Shown: in pieces, positions 25,220 through 35,568 of the stretch
How the letters are laid out: every line of letters begins with the position of its first letter
Numbering within the stretch: position 1 is the stretch's first letter
NCBI RefSeq assembly: GCF_048771995.1
Contig: NC_133034.1
Coordinates: 1,550,001-1,614,000 of the forward strand
DNA: 64,000 nt
From: Taeniopygia guttata
Taxonomy: Eukaryota; Chordata; Aves; Passeriformes; Estrildidae
Reading direction: 5' to 3'
Notes under the pieces: generated by a model
Told to the model about the DNA's origin: nothing
Databases searched by the model: none
The model's input: only the letters and a program-made list of their open reading frames with translations
Made by a program: the position numbers and the translations under genes

Positions 25220-26767
25220 TTACCACGGTCTCCACATATCTAATGACCCCATTCTGGGGTTGTTATGGGAAAAATTTGGCTGCAGAACCTGTCTGGGAGG
25301 TGCAGCATCAACCTGGTTGCAAAGCGGCAGCGAGGGCAGCGGGAAGGAATTTTTGGAAGCGTGCTTGTTCTCCGCAGGGTAGAGGCGCTCCTGCGGCGGG
25401 TCTGTGCCTCGGGCGCTGCCCTTGGGGCTCGGGGGGCTCCTCTGGGCCAGCAGAGGCTGCTGAGAGGGGCCGGAGCTGCCCGGAGAGCGGAGCGCGGCTC
25501 TGCAGGGCTCCTCCCCGGGGCAGGACCTGGGCAGCGAGCGGAGCAGGTGGTTCAGGAGCCGCGCCCCGAGGCTCCTGTCCATCCACTCGCAGGTGAGCAG
25601 CAGGTTGTGCACCTCGTGCATGCACTGGATGTAGCCGGTGCTGTACCTCTGCTGGGCTTCCAGACCCACCTTGGAGTCGGCTGCGTGGGGCAGGAGACAA
25701 GGGGAGGCCGGTCAGCGGGGCAGAGGCACCGCCGGGGCCGGGGGCTTGGAGAGGCTTTGTTTGCGGGAGGGAGTGATCCCTGTGTGTGCCCTGCTGCCCG
25801 GCGCCAAAAGGCAGAAATCGGCTCGGGAAGGAACAAACTCCGGCCGTGGATGAAGCGGTGCCCGGCTCCATCTCCCCATCTAGCGGAGAAAGCCAAACCC
25901 CGGCGGCAGCTCCGAAAGGCGCTTGTGCCAGGCTGAGGGGATCAAACCCGCTGGCACCGGGCACAGGGCAAGGGAGCGGGCACTCACCCATCATCTTGCT
26001 GCTCTGGATGTTCTGGAGGTGCTTCACTGTCATTTCCAGGATGTCTGCTTTTTCCAGTTTAGACTGCTGATAGAGAAGAACGCAGCAGTTAGAGGCAAAG
26101 GGTTTGCACCACGCCCAGTTGCTCTAAAGATGAGGCATTTCCCTCTCCCCCATCCCCAGCCCAATTTCCCACCAGAAGAAGGACAAAAAGCAGCATAAAA
26201 TGAGCACTTACATCCAGGTGAAATGCACCCACAACAGTCTCCTTCAGCTGGTCTAGGCAGTTATTAATCCTTTCCCTTCGCTTCCGCTCAATGAGGGGTT
26301 TCCTTAACTGGCAAAGAAAAGGAGCAGGGAAAACTGCAGTTGGTGTTTTTATTTCCTCTCCCTGCTGCTGTTCAGCAATGCCAGAGACCCCTCCCCTGTG
26401 TGCAGCCAGCACAGGGTGACACAGTGCTCAGCACGGACAAGATGTGGATGGAGCATGTGCCAGCTCCAGCCGCGGCCTATCCCTGAGGTGCATCACCTCT
26501 CCTTTCTCCCACTTCCAATCGCTTCAAGCACAGAAACTCATTTCACCCGATCAAATCAGAGAGAAGGTAGAGAAAGGAGGCAGGAAAACACCCGCGTGAG
26601 TTAAATTCAGAGAAAACGTCTTTCTAACGGCAGAAAAAGCGCCGTCCCCTTCCTGTGCCCTGGAAGCAGTGGCCCGGCTTCACCCGCCCAGCTCAGGGGA
26701 CACTCACCTTCCTCTCCTCCTTGCTGCTGGCGACCTTGTGCGTGCCGGTGGTGGCCGTGGCTGTCAT
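25220..26767 (-). CDS. HES6: HES6-type bHLH-Orange transcriptional repressor (four exons, complete)
   Basis: Coding exons on the minus strand are 26708-26767, 26212-26307, 25988-26066 and 25220-25680. All three introns have GT..AG ends and the total is 231 residues. Residues 22-35 are the basic region (RKPLIERKRRERIN, with the HES-family proline) and 36-78 the helix-loop-helix, with SKLEKADILEMTV in helix 2. The loop is shorter than in HES1, as in HES6. Residues 90-129 form an Orange domain (GYIQCMHEVH, LLNHLL). The protein ends in WRPW, which recruits Groucho/TLE corepressors. HES proteins act as nuclear repressors or cofactors in neurogenesis, myogenesis and somite segmentation. The linker (about 130-227) is rich in S, P and Q, as is usual. 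The start is the first ATG after a TATA-box promoter and gives the short N-terminus MTATATTGTHK. HES5 fits the Orange domain less well. Family assignment is firm; which bird HES6 paralogue this is remains uncertain. Confidence 0.9.
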
Positions 26768-26795
26768 CCTGCTCCAGCGGCCGGCCCGGCTCCGG

Positions 26796-26831
26796 CAGGA
26801 CGGGACGGGACGGGACGGGATGGGATGGGAC
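26796..26831 (+). repeat. GGGAY pentanucleotide repeat in the predicted HES6-type 5' UTR
   Basis: Six GGG runs at exact 5 bp spacing (starts at 26802, 26807, 26812, 26817, 26822 and 26827) are separated by AC or AT. This meets the usual G-quadruplex pattern on the plus strand, which is the template strand for the gene. The mRNA would carry the complementary C-rich tract about 30-60 nt upstream of the start codon. Confidence 0.85.
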
Positions 26832-26904
26832 GAGAGGGAAGGAGGCGCTCAGCAGCACCTCGCTGCCCTTCCAGATGGGCTCTTTGCTGCTCCGCTGCTC
26901 CTCG

Positions 26905-26975
26905 GCTGTATTTATAACCCCAAATTAGCATCTGAAAGGCAACTTTCCTTGGCGGGACTTCTTTTCCCACACGAG
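26905..26975 (-). promoter_or_regulatory. HES6-type core promoter: TATA box and CSL/RBPJ-like site
   Basis: On the minus strand TATAAATA lies at 26909-26916, about 142 bp upstream of the ATG. This predicts a transcription start near 26885 and a 5' UTR of about 118 nt. TGTGGGAA at 26964-26971 matches the CSL/RBPJ core used at Notch-responsive HES promoters and sits about 50 bp upstream of the TATA box. Further upstream are ATCAAAG (plus strand 27005-27011, TCF/LEF-like), CAGATG (27065-27070, E-box) and a SOX-like AACAAAG within 27099-27112. The motifs are seen directly; their use is inferred. Confidence 0.6.
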
Positions 26976-27249
26976 GGGTCGAGCCCGGAGGTTTGTGGCC
27001 ATCAATCAAAGCTGACAGGTCACTGCTTCTTTTCAATGGCCACGGCGGCCCCCCCAAACGGCGACAGATGTCCGGCCTCCGCCGCTGCCTTTGGGGATCC
27101 TTTGTTCGGCGGGGAGGGAAGGGAAAAGGAGAACGGGCGCGCTCGGAGCAGCGTGCGCGGCTCCTCCGTCCGTTCGCGCGATTCCCAGCGAGGGACACAA
27201 TAGCCGGGAAGCGGTTGAATTACACCTGGGAAAATGCCTTCTACTCATC

Positions 27250-28080
27250 TTTTTCTCCTCTATCTCCTTGAAGCGATGCCTATTTTTACCTGCTAACCTG
27301 ACCCCAGACGTTTCATATCATTGTAGCAGCCTCTTAATTTAATAATAGAGTACTTCAGCTAGGAGTTCCTGCTCCCAGGGATTATTATTACAAGGAAATG
27401 ACGATTGATTAAAAACTGTTGACAGCAGATACCAGAAGGAAGGTTGTTTCCATACAGAAATACACTAGGGAAACCATGGGAACTTTATTTACCTCCTGGG
27501 AACCTGAATTATCTGTTGCACCTGGGTGGATTGTAGGTAATATGTAACTCTTCTAGTTTTCGGTTGCTCTGCAGAATTTAATATTAAATTTACAGGGTAT
27601 TGAAGGTGCTAACAGACCTAGACCTGAGATGGTCCTGTGGAAGTTTTACTTCTTTGGGTTGTTCGCCCCCATGCTGCGAGGCTTGGGTAGCTTTGTGAGG
27701 AAAGGGGTTTGTCTGCTTGCTGCTCTGGAATGCTGGGGCAGGGGATGAGGGGCCTTTTGAGGAGGCTTGGTGTGGGGTGAGAATGCACTTTTATACTTCC
27801 TCACTTCTGCCTGGCTTGGGGGAGAGTAAGAAGGCGTTTTTCATGACCTTGCATTTGCTTTCTGAAGCTGCTTTGCTAATGAGCAGGATTTGGTAGTGCC
27901 CTGTTGAGTCCCACAGGTGAAGCCCTTTGGAATGGTGTCAAATGTATCACCTTATTGAAGTGGAGAGGAAGCAGCTGCAGCAGTTCAGAAGCACTGCAAG
28001 CCCTCCCAACGCACTGGGGGGATTTCCCAGCTCCCAGGAAAAAGAAATATTCGTATTCAAATAAATGTACACAAATATTC
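27250..28080. other. Upstream flank of the HES6-type gene, no gene seen
   Basis: AT-rich unique sequence, ending in two copies of ATTCAAATAAATG (about 28053-28088) just before the duplicated 3' UTR segment. Between 28222 and 29299 I likewise see no gene. Confidence 0.5.
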
Positions 28081-28221
28081 AAATAAATGAAAAATAACAG
28101 CAGCATTCTACAATGGAGGCTACACATAGGTTTACTTCAGCTTGAAGTACCCAGGTCTTTAGTACACCTGCAGGAACAGATTTGCACAAGTGTTTTAAAG
28201 AAACGTATCTGTAAGACAGAT
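28081..28221 (-). repeat. Second copy of HES6-type 3' UTR segment, upstream of the gene
   Basis: This block aligns with 25033-25176 in the same orientation with about 10 substitutions and one 3 bp gap, roughly 93% identity by eye. Both copies share the stretch CTACACATAGGTTTACTTC with one change. The original lies in the predicted 3' UTR; this copy sits about 1.3 kb upstream of the promoter. No HES-like coding sequence or WRPW codons were seen next to the copy. It may be a local duplication or the remnant of a lost tandem HES gene. Confidence 0.85.
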
Positions 28222-29299
28222 GGTGCCGTGGCTGCAGAGCCCTCCAGCTCTGGGTGGGGACATTCCCCAGTGATAGCAGCGAGGACATCACGTTGTTCCT
28301 TGCCCAAGCACGGTGTGGGTGTGTATGTGTTTGCTTGTGTGTCAATGCAAACATACCTGCAGCACGTCTGCACGCCCTGCTGCCTGGGCTCATCACCAAA
28401 ACATGTCCCCAGCCATGGGAGCTGGCAGGCCGAAGCTGTTTGTCAGTCACACGCAGAGCTGGATGCAGTTCCTTGGTTTTATAAGTGCCCTACTTTGGCA
28501 ATGGCCTGGGACGAGCTGGGGTGGTGGTTGTGCTGGGCGAGGAGGGTTGGGAGGGGAAGGTTCATAACTTATCCTTTGTGCCAGGTAAGGGGGTGGAGTT
28601 CTTATCCCTGGTGTGTTGTCTTCAGAGACAGCAAAAGGAGATCCCACCACCCTGTGCAAGAGGCCCTCACACCAGCCAGCCCAGGCTCCTCACCTGTGAA
28701 GACTCCTTTGATTTTCCAAGCTTTTTCCAGTCCAAGGAAATGGATTGTTGCTGATATTTATAAAAGGTGTAGCTGAGGCCTGGAGGAGGCAGGGCTGGGC
28801 CGGGCCAGGGGGCACAGAGCACACTCTGTGTTTTGTGCCCAAGCTGGCAGTGCCTGCCTATCTCCCTCCACCTTGTGCAGAGAGCAGCACCTTCCCAAGG
28901 CACTCAGGGCAGCAGGGAGAAGCTGAGATCACCTCAGCTCCTGGCCCAGCTGAGCACAGCAGGGGTGTCAGCAAATCCAGGATTACCTAAAAGCTCTGAA
29001 AAGCGCGTCCCGTGCCTGCTGGCACTGCTGCAGGGTGCAGCGTGTGCCCCCATGCTGGTGCCACCAGGAAAGATCTCTCGGTGTCTGGGATGGCAGCACC
29101 TCCTTCCTCAGCCTCTCTCCCTTCCTTGGCCTCCGCTCTGGCTGCTGCCTCGCCCTCCCTGCTGCCCCTTTGTCCTGCGAGCTGCCCCGAGCTCGGGGCT
29201 GTTCCAGGCACCGGCGGTGCAAAGGGGGACACCGGGCTGGGAGGGGAGGCCACGGGCAGGGGGTGGCCGCGGGTGCCCAGCCCGTGCCCAGCGGGCATC

Positions 29300-29655
29300 C
29301 GAGCCCCTTGGCTTGCCCACGGGCATCTGCCGCCGGCGGGCTCATTTCAAGGCTCATTTGTAAGACAGCGCCGCGGTGAAAAAGAAGAGCAGCTTTGGCT
29401 GTAAACAGTTATTTTACACCTCTCAGTCACGGCAAAAGCCTTTATTTCGGAGGCGGGGATGCGGGCGGGAGAGCTGCCCTGGCTTTGGGCATGGCTGACA
29501 TCTGTGCCGGGGATTGCAGGGACCAACAGCCCCATGCAAATGAGCATTACAGGAGCTTTCTGCGAATTCCCGCTTTCCTTTTGCGTTGCCGCTGCCAGGT
29601 TTCACTGAAAAGGGGATTCTCCTTTGTAAACAAAGCCTCCTTTTTTTCCTGGGGG

Positions 29656-29686
<31 letters not shown>

Positions 29687-30290
29687 AAAGAAAAGGAGAG
29701 AGGGGTGAGTGCTGCTTCGAGTTTTCTCCTTTTTTTTGCTATTTGTCTACACTTCACACCCCGGAGAAAGAAAACAACTTTTAACATCTGTTCCTGCAGC
29801 ATTTAAGAGGGAAAGAAAGGCTGCTGAAAAGAGGGCAAGTGTGGCAGATGTTGGCAGGTTCCCTCGGGCGCAGATGTCCCGCTCCGAACGGGACCGCGCT
29901 GGGGCCGGGGCTGCTCCGCGGCTCGGGACACGCGAGCGCCGGCCGGGCGGGGGACGTGGGAAAGCGCCGCCGAACAAAGGCGCTCATTCAGGCAGAGCGA
30001 GAGCCGTGAACAATCCCATCACCAGCACAGAAATGGTCAGCAGCCCCCGCCCCAAGGGACGGCTTGGGGACAGCCGGTGGCCACGGGACGCGAGCGGAGT
30101 GTCCCTTCCCCGTGCCCTGCGCTCCCTCTGGGGCATCCAGCGCGGAGCTGCGGCCGGATCGGTCCCTGCCGAGGCGCTCTGTGTCCCGCAGCAGCGCAGG
30201 GGTGGAGGGCAGGCACCTGCCGGGCACCTGGGCTGGCCAGGGCTGTCCCACACCCGCGACAAGGCAGCGCCAGAGGAGGGACTGTGGGAC
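29300..30290. promoter_or_regulatory. CpG-rich block with OCT, SOX and CSL motifs, no gene recognised
   Basis: This GC- and CpG-rich stretch lies about 2.5-3.4 kb upstream of the HES6-type promoter. It contains the octamer ATGCAAAT (29534-29541), a SOX/FOX-like inverted repeat CTTTGTAAACAAAG (29622-29635), an A run of about 28 (29657-29684), a strong CSL-type site CGTGGGAA (29955-29962) and a 14-mer shared with the HES6-type promoter (29967-29980). No conserved protein domain is seen in its open frames. It could be an enhancer, or a CpG-island promoter of an unrecognised transcript. Confidence 0.4.
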
Positions 30291-30343
30291 AGCAGGGATA
30301 TCTTTGATTAGGCTTTCAAAAAAGAGCTTCTACCAAGATGACG

Positions 30344-30435
<92 letters not shown>

Positions 30436-30864
30436 AAAAAGAAGACGAAGAAGAAGACGAAGAAGAAGAAGAAGAAAAAAAGAAGAAGAAGAAGGAGAAA
30501 AAGAAGAAGGAAAAGAAGAAGAAAAAGAAGAAGAAAAAGAAGAAGAAAAAGAAGAAGAAAAGAAGAAGAAGAAGAAAAAGAAGAAGAAGAAAAGAAGAAG
30601 AAGAAGAAGAAAAAGAAAAAGAAGAAGAAGAAAAAGAAGAAGAAAAAGAAGAAGAAGAAAAGAAGAAGAAGAAAAAGAAAAAGAAGAAGAAGAAAAAGAA
30701 GAAAAGAAGAAGAAGAAAAAGAAGAAGAAGAAAATAAGAAGAAGAAGAAAAAGAAAAAGAAGAAGAAGAAAAAGAAGAAGAAAAAGAAGAAGAAAAAGAA
30801 GAAGAAGAAGAAGAAAAAGAAGAAGAAGAAGGAAGAAGAAAGAAGAAGAAGGAAGAAGAAGAAG
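30344..30864. repeat. Compound AAT/AAG microsatellite (521 bp)
   Basis: About 64 bp of (AAT)n pass directly into about 457 bp of (AAG)n with AAAAAG-type interruptions. The AAG part is almost pure purine on the plus strand, with only two or so C interruptions near 30445-30457. Four overlapping low-complexity frames are artefacts. Confidence 0.97.
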
Positions 30865-33652
30865 ACGCCTCCAATCATATTGATTATCTAGTTGAAATAG
30901 CCTTGTAAAACTGACTTTGGTAGGAAAAAAGTTTATTTTGATGACAGCAAAAATTCTGAGAGAACTTTTAATTCCCCTTCTTTCTGGCTGATAAAATAAT
31001 ATAAAATAAGATTTTTCCATGAAAGCTGGTAATATTTCTGCTTGAGCACTTTGTAGGAAACAAGTGAGAAGCCCAGAGAAAAAGAAGCTGAGCCAAGAGA
31101 ATTAACATAAGAAAGTATTTAATTCCAGTTTGATGTTAAAGCTGAAGAGCTCTGTGGTTGTTCCTCTAATTCCTGCAATTTTTGGCCTACTTTATCTCCA
31201 TCCCAGTCCATTTTCTCTGGGTTCTGGACAGGGCAGAGCTGCTCCTGCCAGCAGGGCTGCCAGGTGCCAGGACAGCTCTTCCTCTTCCTCGCTCAGGGCG
31301 GGAGGGGAGAGCCAGCTGAGCTGAGCTGTGTCATTTCTTTGGAGGCCAAGCATGGGAGCAAGGAGCCTGTACCCCTGCTGGGGTGTCAGCTGTGTTCCTC
31401 CTGCCAGCAGAGCCCTTTCTGCATGGCAGCTGGGACGCAGGAGGCATCTCAGCTGGATGAGGAGCTCCACGCTGCAGAAGGATGCTGCATGTCCCGTGCA
31501 CCCGCCCAGGCTGGTCCCTCCTGCCTCTTGCAGCTTGGGGTGATTCTGTGGGCACCAACTCAGAACCTGACAGGGCTAACAAGGAGCTTTGTGGAGTACT
31601 GAGGCAACCCCAAGTCCAACCTCGGCCCTGGCTGGTTCATGAATGGCCTCCTTAAGGCAGCTCAGCCCTTTGCAGGGATGGATTTGCTGTGGGAGAGTGG
31701 GAGGAGAGCTGGGCAGGTTCCTGAGCACTGCTCAGTCTGCAGCGTGGGTCACTGAAGGACTGTTTGATCCCCCTTTTTTTTTCCAGGCTGGAGATCACCC
31801 AGGCTGGATTTGACCCCAGACTGCTTGCACCTGCTCTGGGGTGTGTCTGCTGGCTGGGTGTGGGGCTGTGGGTGCCTGGCCCCAGCAGAGCTGTCAGATG
31901 CAGGGAAAAGGGTCCTGCTCCAGGGTCCTGCCACTCCATCATCACTCCCTGGTGTCTGTGGGTTTGCTGGGGCTGGTTTTCTGACAGCAGCTCTGCTTTC
32001 ACCACGCAATGTGGGCTTTGGGAAGCGAGGAGCAAAGCGCAGGGCTGGTAAGGTAAGGTGGGGACAGCGGCTGCTGCCAGCACAGGCTGTGGGTTTGCCC
32101 TGATGTGCAACCACGGGGCACCCTCTGCTCCCTCCCTCGGCTCGGGCTCCAGGCCTCCCCTGCTATGCACAAACACTCTCCAAGGAGAGGCTGCTTTACA
32201 GGGGCTTTACTCACTCTGAATAAAGAGGGTTTTGTCCAGCTTTTTCAGAAGGTTGGTCTGGCTCAAGGTTGAGGTTTTAAAAGGAGTAAAGCTCTCCTTC
32301 AAAACGTTTAAATCTGCATGTTTCTCAGTAGCCACAACCCGCAGGGAGCCTGTGCTGAAGCCCTGCTTCACCAGGGCTGTTTTACCGCTGAGCTGTTGTG
32401 TCGGGGAGGAGGGTGAGGAGCAGCAGGACGTGCCAGCGCGGTGACTGGAGCGCGGCTCCGGAGGGTGCAGGCGGTGCCGGGGCAGGCGGTGCCGGGGCAG
32501 GCTCCCGGCTCCAGGCTCCCAGCCAGCCACGGTCTCTCCTCTCGGGGATTACTCACTGCTGCACGGCCCCGGGCACCCCGGCTACCTCTGCTACCTCTGC
32601 AGACCGGCCTCAGTTCAGATGTTGGAATGGGCCACCTGCCCTGGCCCATCTCAGCCCCGTGCAGCAGGAATATGTGTCCTGCAGCCCATCCAGGACAGGA
32701 TGGTGCTGGAAATGAGTTGCTCAGGAAAGCAAAGGATGATTTATCTGTTCTTGGGATGTGGGCAAGAGCATTTGCTGTGTTGAGAGCACAGTCCCAATGA
32801 GCAGACACCACTCACGATGGGATGTGGGTCCCAGACCACCATCAGCGTTTGCAGTGAGGGAAGCCATGGCTGTGCTGGGGAAGGCTGCTCCAGACACCCT
32901 CTGTGTTGGGATCCTGGGCATGGAGTGACACTGTGTGTACCAGGTCACTGTTTTTGGCAGAGGGCTGGGAGGCAATGGGGTTTGTGGTTAGGTGAGCACT
33001 GTGGCGAGCAGGGAAGAGGCACAGGGCATCTGGCAGATGAGTCTGAGGTCTGTGGTGGCCTATCAAAGCCTGTGAGGTCACCATGCTCTGGGCAGGGGAG
33101 GAGTGCAGTTGGGAGCTCACCTGCTTCTCCTGCTACAGCTGGAGAGAGAAAGGTCATACATGGCATTGGACAGTGCCACATGAAGTATTTTCATCACAGA
33201 GAAAGCCCAGCTCCAAAAGTAGCACTGAACATCTGGAAATTCTGTTAACATCTCTAAATCCATCTCCTTTACTGAGTTCACCAAACCTCTCTGGTCTCAG
33301 CTCAGCCTCCTGGGTACCAGCTGGCCCTACCATCTTTGGGAATGAACTCCTGGGATAGGAAATAATTACAAGGCTGGTACTAGCTGAGTAATTCTCAGCT
33401 TTTCTTTCACACACCCCCATCCAGCCTTCATGTTAAGGATCAGCTGATGCTCTTGCCGTTGCTCAAGCTGTGCCCTGCCTGGCAGGTTAGCAGCGCTCCA
33501 GGCCCCACAGGAAATCTTATCTGCTGCTTCTCAGCCAGAGTGCTTGAAACACAGCTCCTGGGCCAAAAGCGCCTTATAGGAAGGAGACAATCTGATAAGC
33601 TGTGTGGGTGGTGGCAGGCTGTAAGGGTTAGCCCCTTGCCTGTGCTGAATTC
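30865..33652. other. Intergenic, no gene seen
   Basis: Unique sequence with moderate GC and short open frames only. No repeat family or coding exon was recognised. Confidence 0.5.
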
Positions 33653-34108
33653 TACATGGCCTTGTTGTGGAGGAGACAAAACAAGTGCAAACTCTGCTTT
33701 GCTTCTTCCCAGACCAGCCCATGGAGCAGCACCCACCTTCTCACAGTTCCTGGTTGCTCTGCATCTTGGCAGGGCCATGGTTTTCCTACCCCAAGGTGAC
33801 TGTGCCCCAAGAACTAGCAGCACTTCCTACACCTTTGGTTCCTCCACAGAAATAAGAAATGCTCATCCCTGTAATAAAGGAGTGTCTCCTAGATATACCT
33901 GAAGAGGGGGGGAAAAAGTAAAGAAATTGAAGAGGGGAGTTGCTTTAAAGCAGACAGCATGCATAAACAAAAACAAAATAGTATAAAACCTTTTGCTTTA
34001 ATTGGTAAAAAATTGATTACAAAAATAGAGATTAAAAGAAAATCTTAGAGAACATCATGAGGCTTCATAGAGAATCCAGGATGGACTTGGCTCACACAGA
34101 CCAGAGAC
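33653..34108 (+). repeat. Long inverted repeat, left arm (456 bp)
   Basis: This arm matches the reverse complement of 35053-35496 with about 14 substitutions, one 10 bp gap and one 1 bp gap, so roughly 97% identity outside gaps. Homology begins abruptly at TACATGGCCT and ends at CAGAGAC. The family of the underlying sequence was not recognised; short open frames in it have no known domain. Confidence 0.9.
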
Positions 34109-34230
34109 CTCCTGCAGAGCTCCCATAAGGTGGTACAAGGGAGAAGAGCCAAGCTTCATGAGGACAGCATAGGGGACTTTGAGGGACCATTCAAGGAGAA
34201 TACTTCAACTTTCTTTATGCAGCATGCCTT

Positions 34231-34377
34231 GAGTTATTTCCTTCAAGAGAGCAGTGCTGGGTGTTCTCACACTCTGGGTGAGTTATTTCATTCAGGAGAG
34301 CAGTGCTGGGTGTTCGCACACTCTGGGTATGTTATTTCATTCAGGAGAGCAGTGCTGGGTGTTCTCACACTCTGTGT
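34231..34377 (+). repeat. Tandem repeat, 3 x 49 bp
   Basis: Three successive 49 bp units, each with GAGAGCAGTGCTGGGTGTTC, lie inside the loop of the long inverted repeat. Units 2 and 3 are closest to each other. Confidence 0.9.
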
Positions 34378-35052
34378 GTGTGAGATGTTACCAGATGTCA
34401 CCTGATAACAAGCCTGATCTGTAATGGATCAAGTGCTTGGTTTACTCAGTAAGCTTCACTTTGACAGCAGCTTGGATGCCTGACTCCCCCGACGTGGGAC
34501 CCCTGGGCTCAGCACGCTGCACCCCAGCCCTGCACACCCCACATTGCAGCCTCTGCACGTCCCACACTGCCTGTTACTTCTTAGCTTCTCGGTTCTTGAG
34601 GCTGCGGAGCGATGTGGGTTAAGGTTCATCTTTGTGAGAAAAATATCTCTTCTGTGAGTAAATGTGGCTTTTGTGCCAGCCTGGCCACACGCCAGCGCCT
34701 GCTTTTTATAGTCGGTGTGTCTGCGTGTGCTGCCACCACATCCTGAGCCCTGGCACAGGACCCTTGGCAGCAGGAACGGGCCAGCCAGGGCCGTGCTCTG
34801 CAGGAGGAGTGACCTGCGTGCTGTGCTGGGCCCTGGCTCTGGGGCTGCCCGGGGTGGCACTGCCCTACCAGCAGCATTCCCGACCTGCTGCCCACTTCTG
34901 TTGCTGCAGGGCTGGCATTGCAGCCCCCAAGGAAGTGGGGAAACACTCACCTGGGTATTTGGCACTTTGTGGTTCTGTCTTGGCACAGCCTGGTTGCTGC
35001 TGTGACAGTGGAACATAGGAGGGTTTAGGTGGGGAAGGCATGAGCTGCAGGG

Positions 35053-35496
35053 TCTCTGCTCTGTGTGAGCCAAGTCCATCCTGGATTCTTTATGAAGTCT
35101 CATGATGTTCTCTAAGATTTTCTTTTAATCTCTATTTTTGTAATCAATTTTTTACCAATTGAAGTAAAAGATTTTATACTATTTTGGTTTTGTTTATGCA
35201 TGCTGTCTGCTTTAAAGCAACTCCCCTCTTCAATTTCTTTACTTTTCCTCCCCTCTTCAGGTATATCTAGGAGACACTCCTTTATTACAGGGATGAGCAT
35301 TTCTCATTCCTGTGGAGGAACCAAAGGTGTAGGAAGTGCTGCTAGTTCTTGGGGCACAGTCACCTTGGGGTAGGAAAACCATGGCCCTGCCAAGATGCAG
35401 AGCAACCAGGAACTGTGAGAAGGTGGGTGCTGCTCCATGGGAAGAAGCAAAGCAGAGTTTGCACTTGTTTTATCCCCTCCATAACGAGGCCATGTA
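35053..35496 (-). repeat. Long inverted repeat, right arm (444 bp)
   Basis: Reverse-complement partner of 33653-34108, separated from it by a 944 bp loop (34109-35052). It lacks the 10 bp AGACCAGCCC present in the left arm. The sharp ends of homology indicate a defined inverted duplication rather than chance similarity. Confidence 0.9.
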
Positions 35497-35568
35497 AAAT
35501 AATAACAAAACCCCCATTGCCACAACCCCTTGTTTTTCTTGCTTGTTGATTTTTAACATTAGGAGGTG

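Noticed and set aside
25243-25936. Plus-strand frames of 117-223 codons over HES6-type exon 4
   Set aside because: Antisense shadows of the spliced minus-strand coding sequence, which has the clear bHLH-Orange-WRPW protein.
28983-29404. Possible coding remnant of a second HES gene near the duplicated 3' UTR
   Set aside because: None of the minus-strand frames shows basic-region, Orange or WRPW residues, so no pseudogene is called.
30064-31020. Low-complexity frames of Asn/Lys/Arg/Glu or Phe/Leu/Ser runs up to 275 codons
   Set aside because: Translation of the AAT/AAG microsatellite in several frames, with no unique domain.
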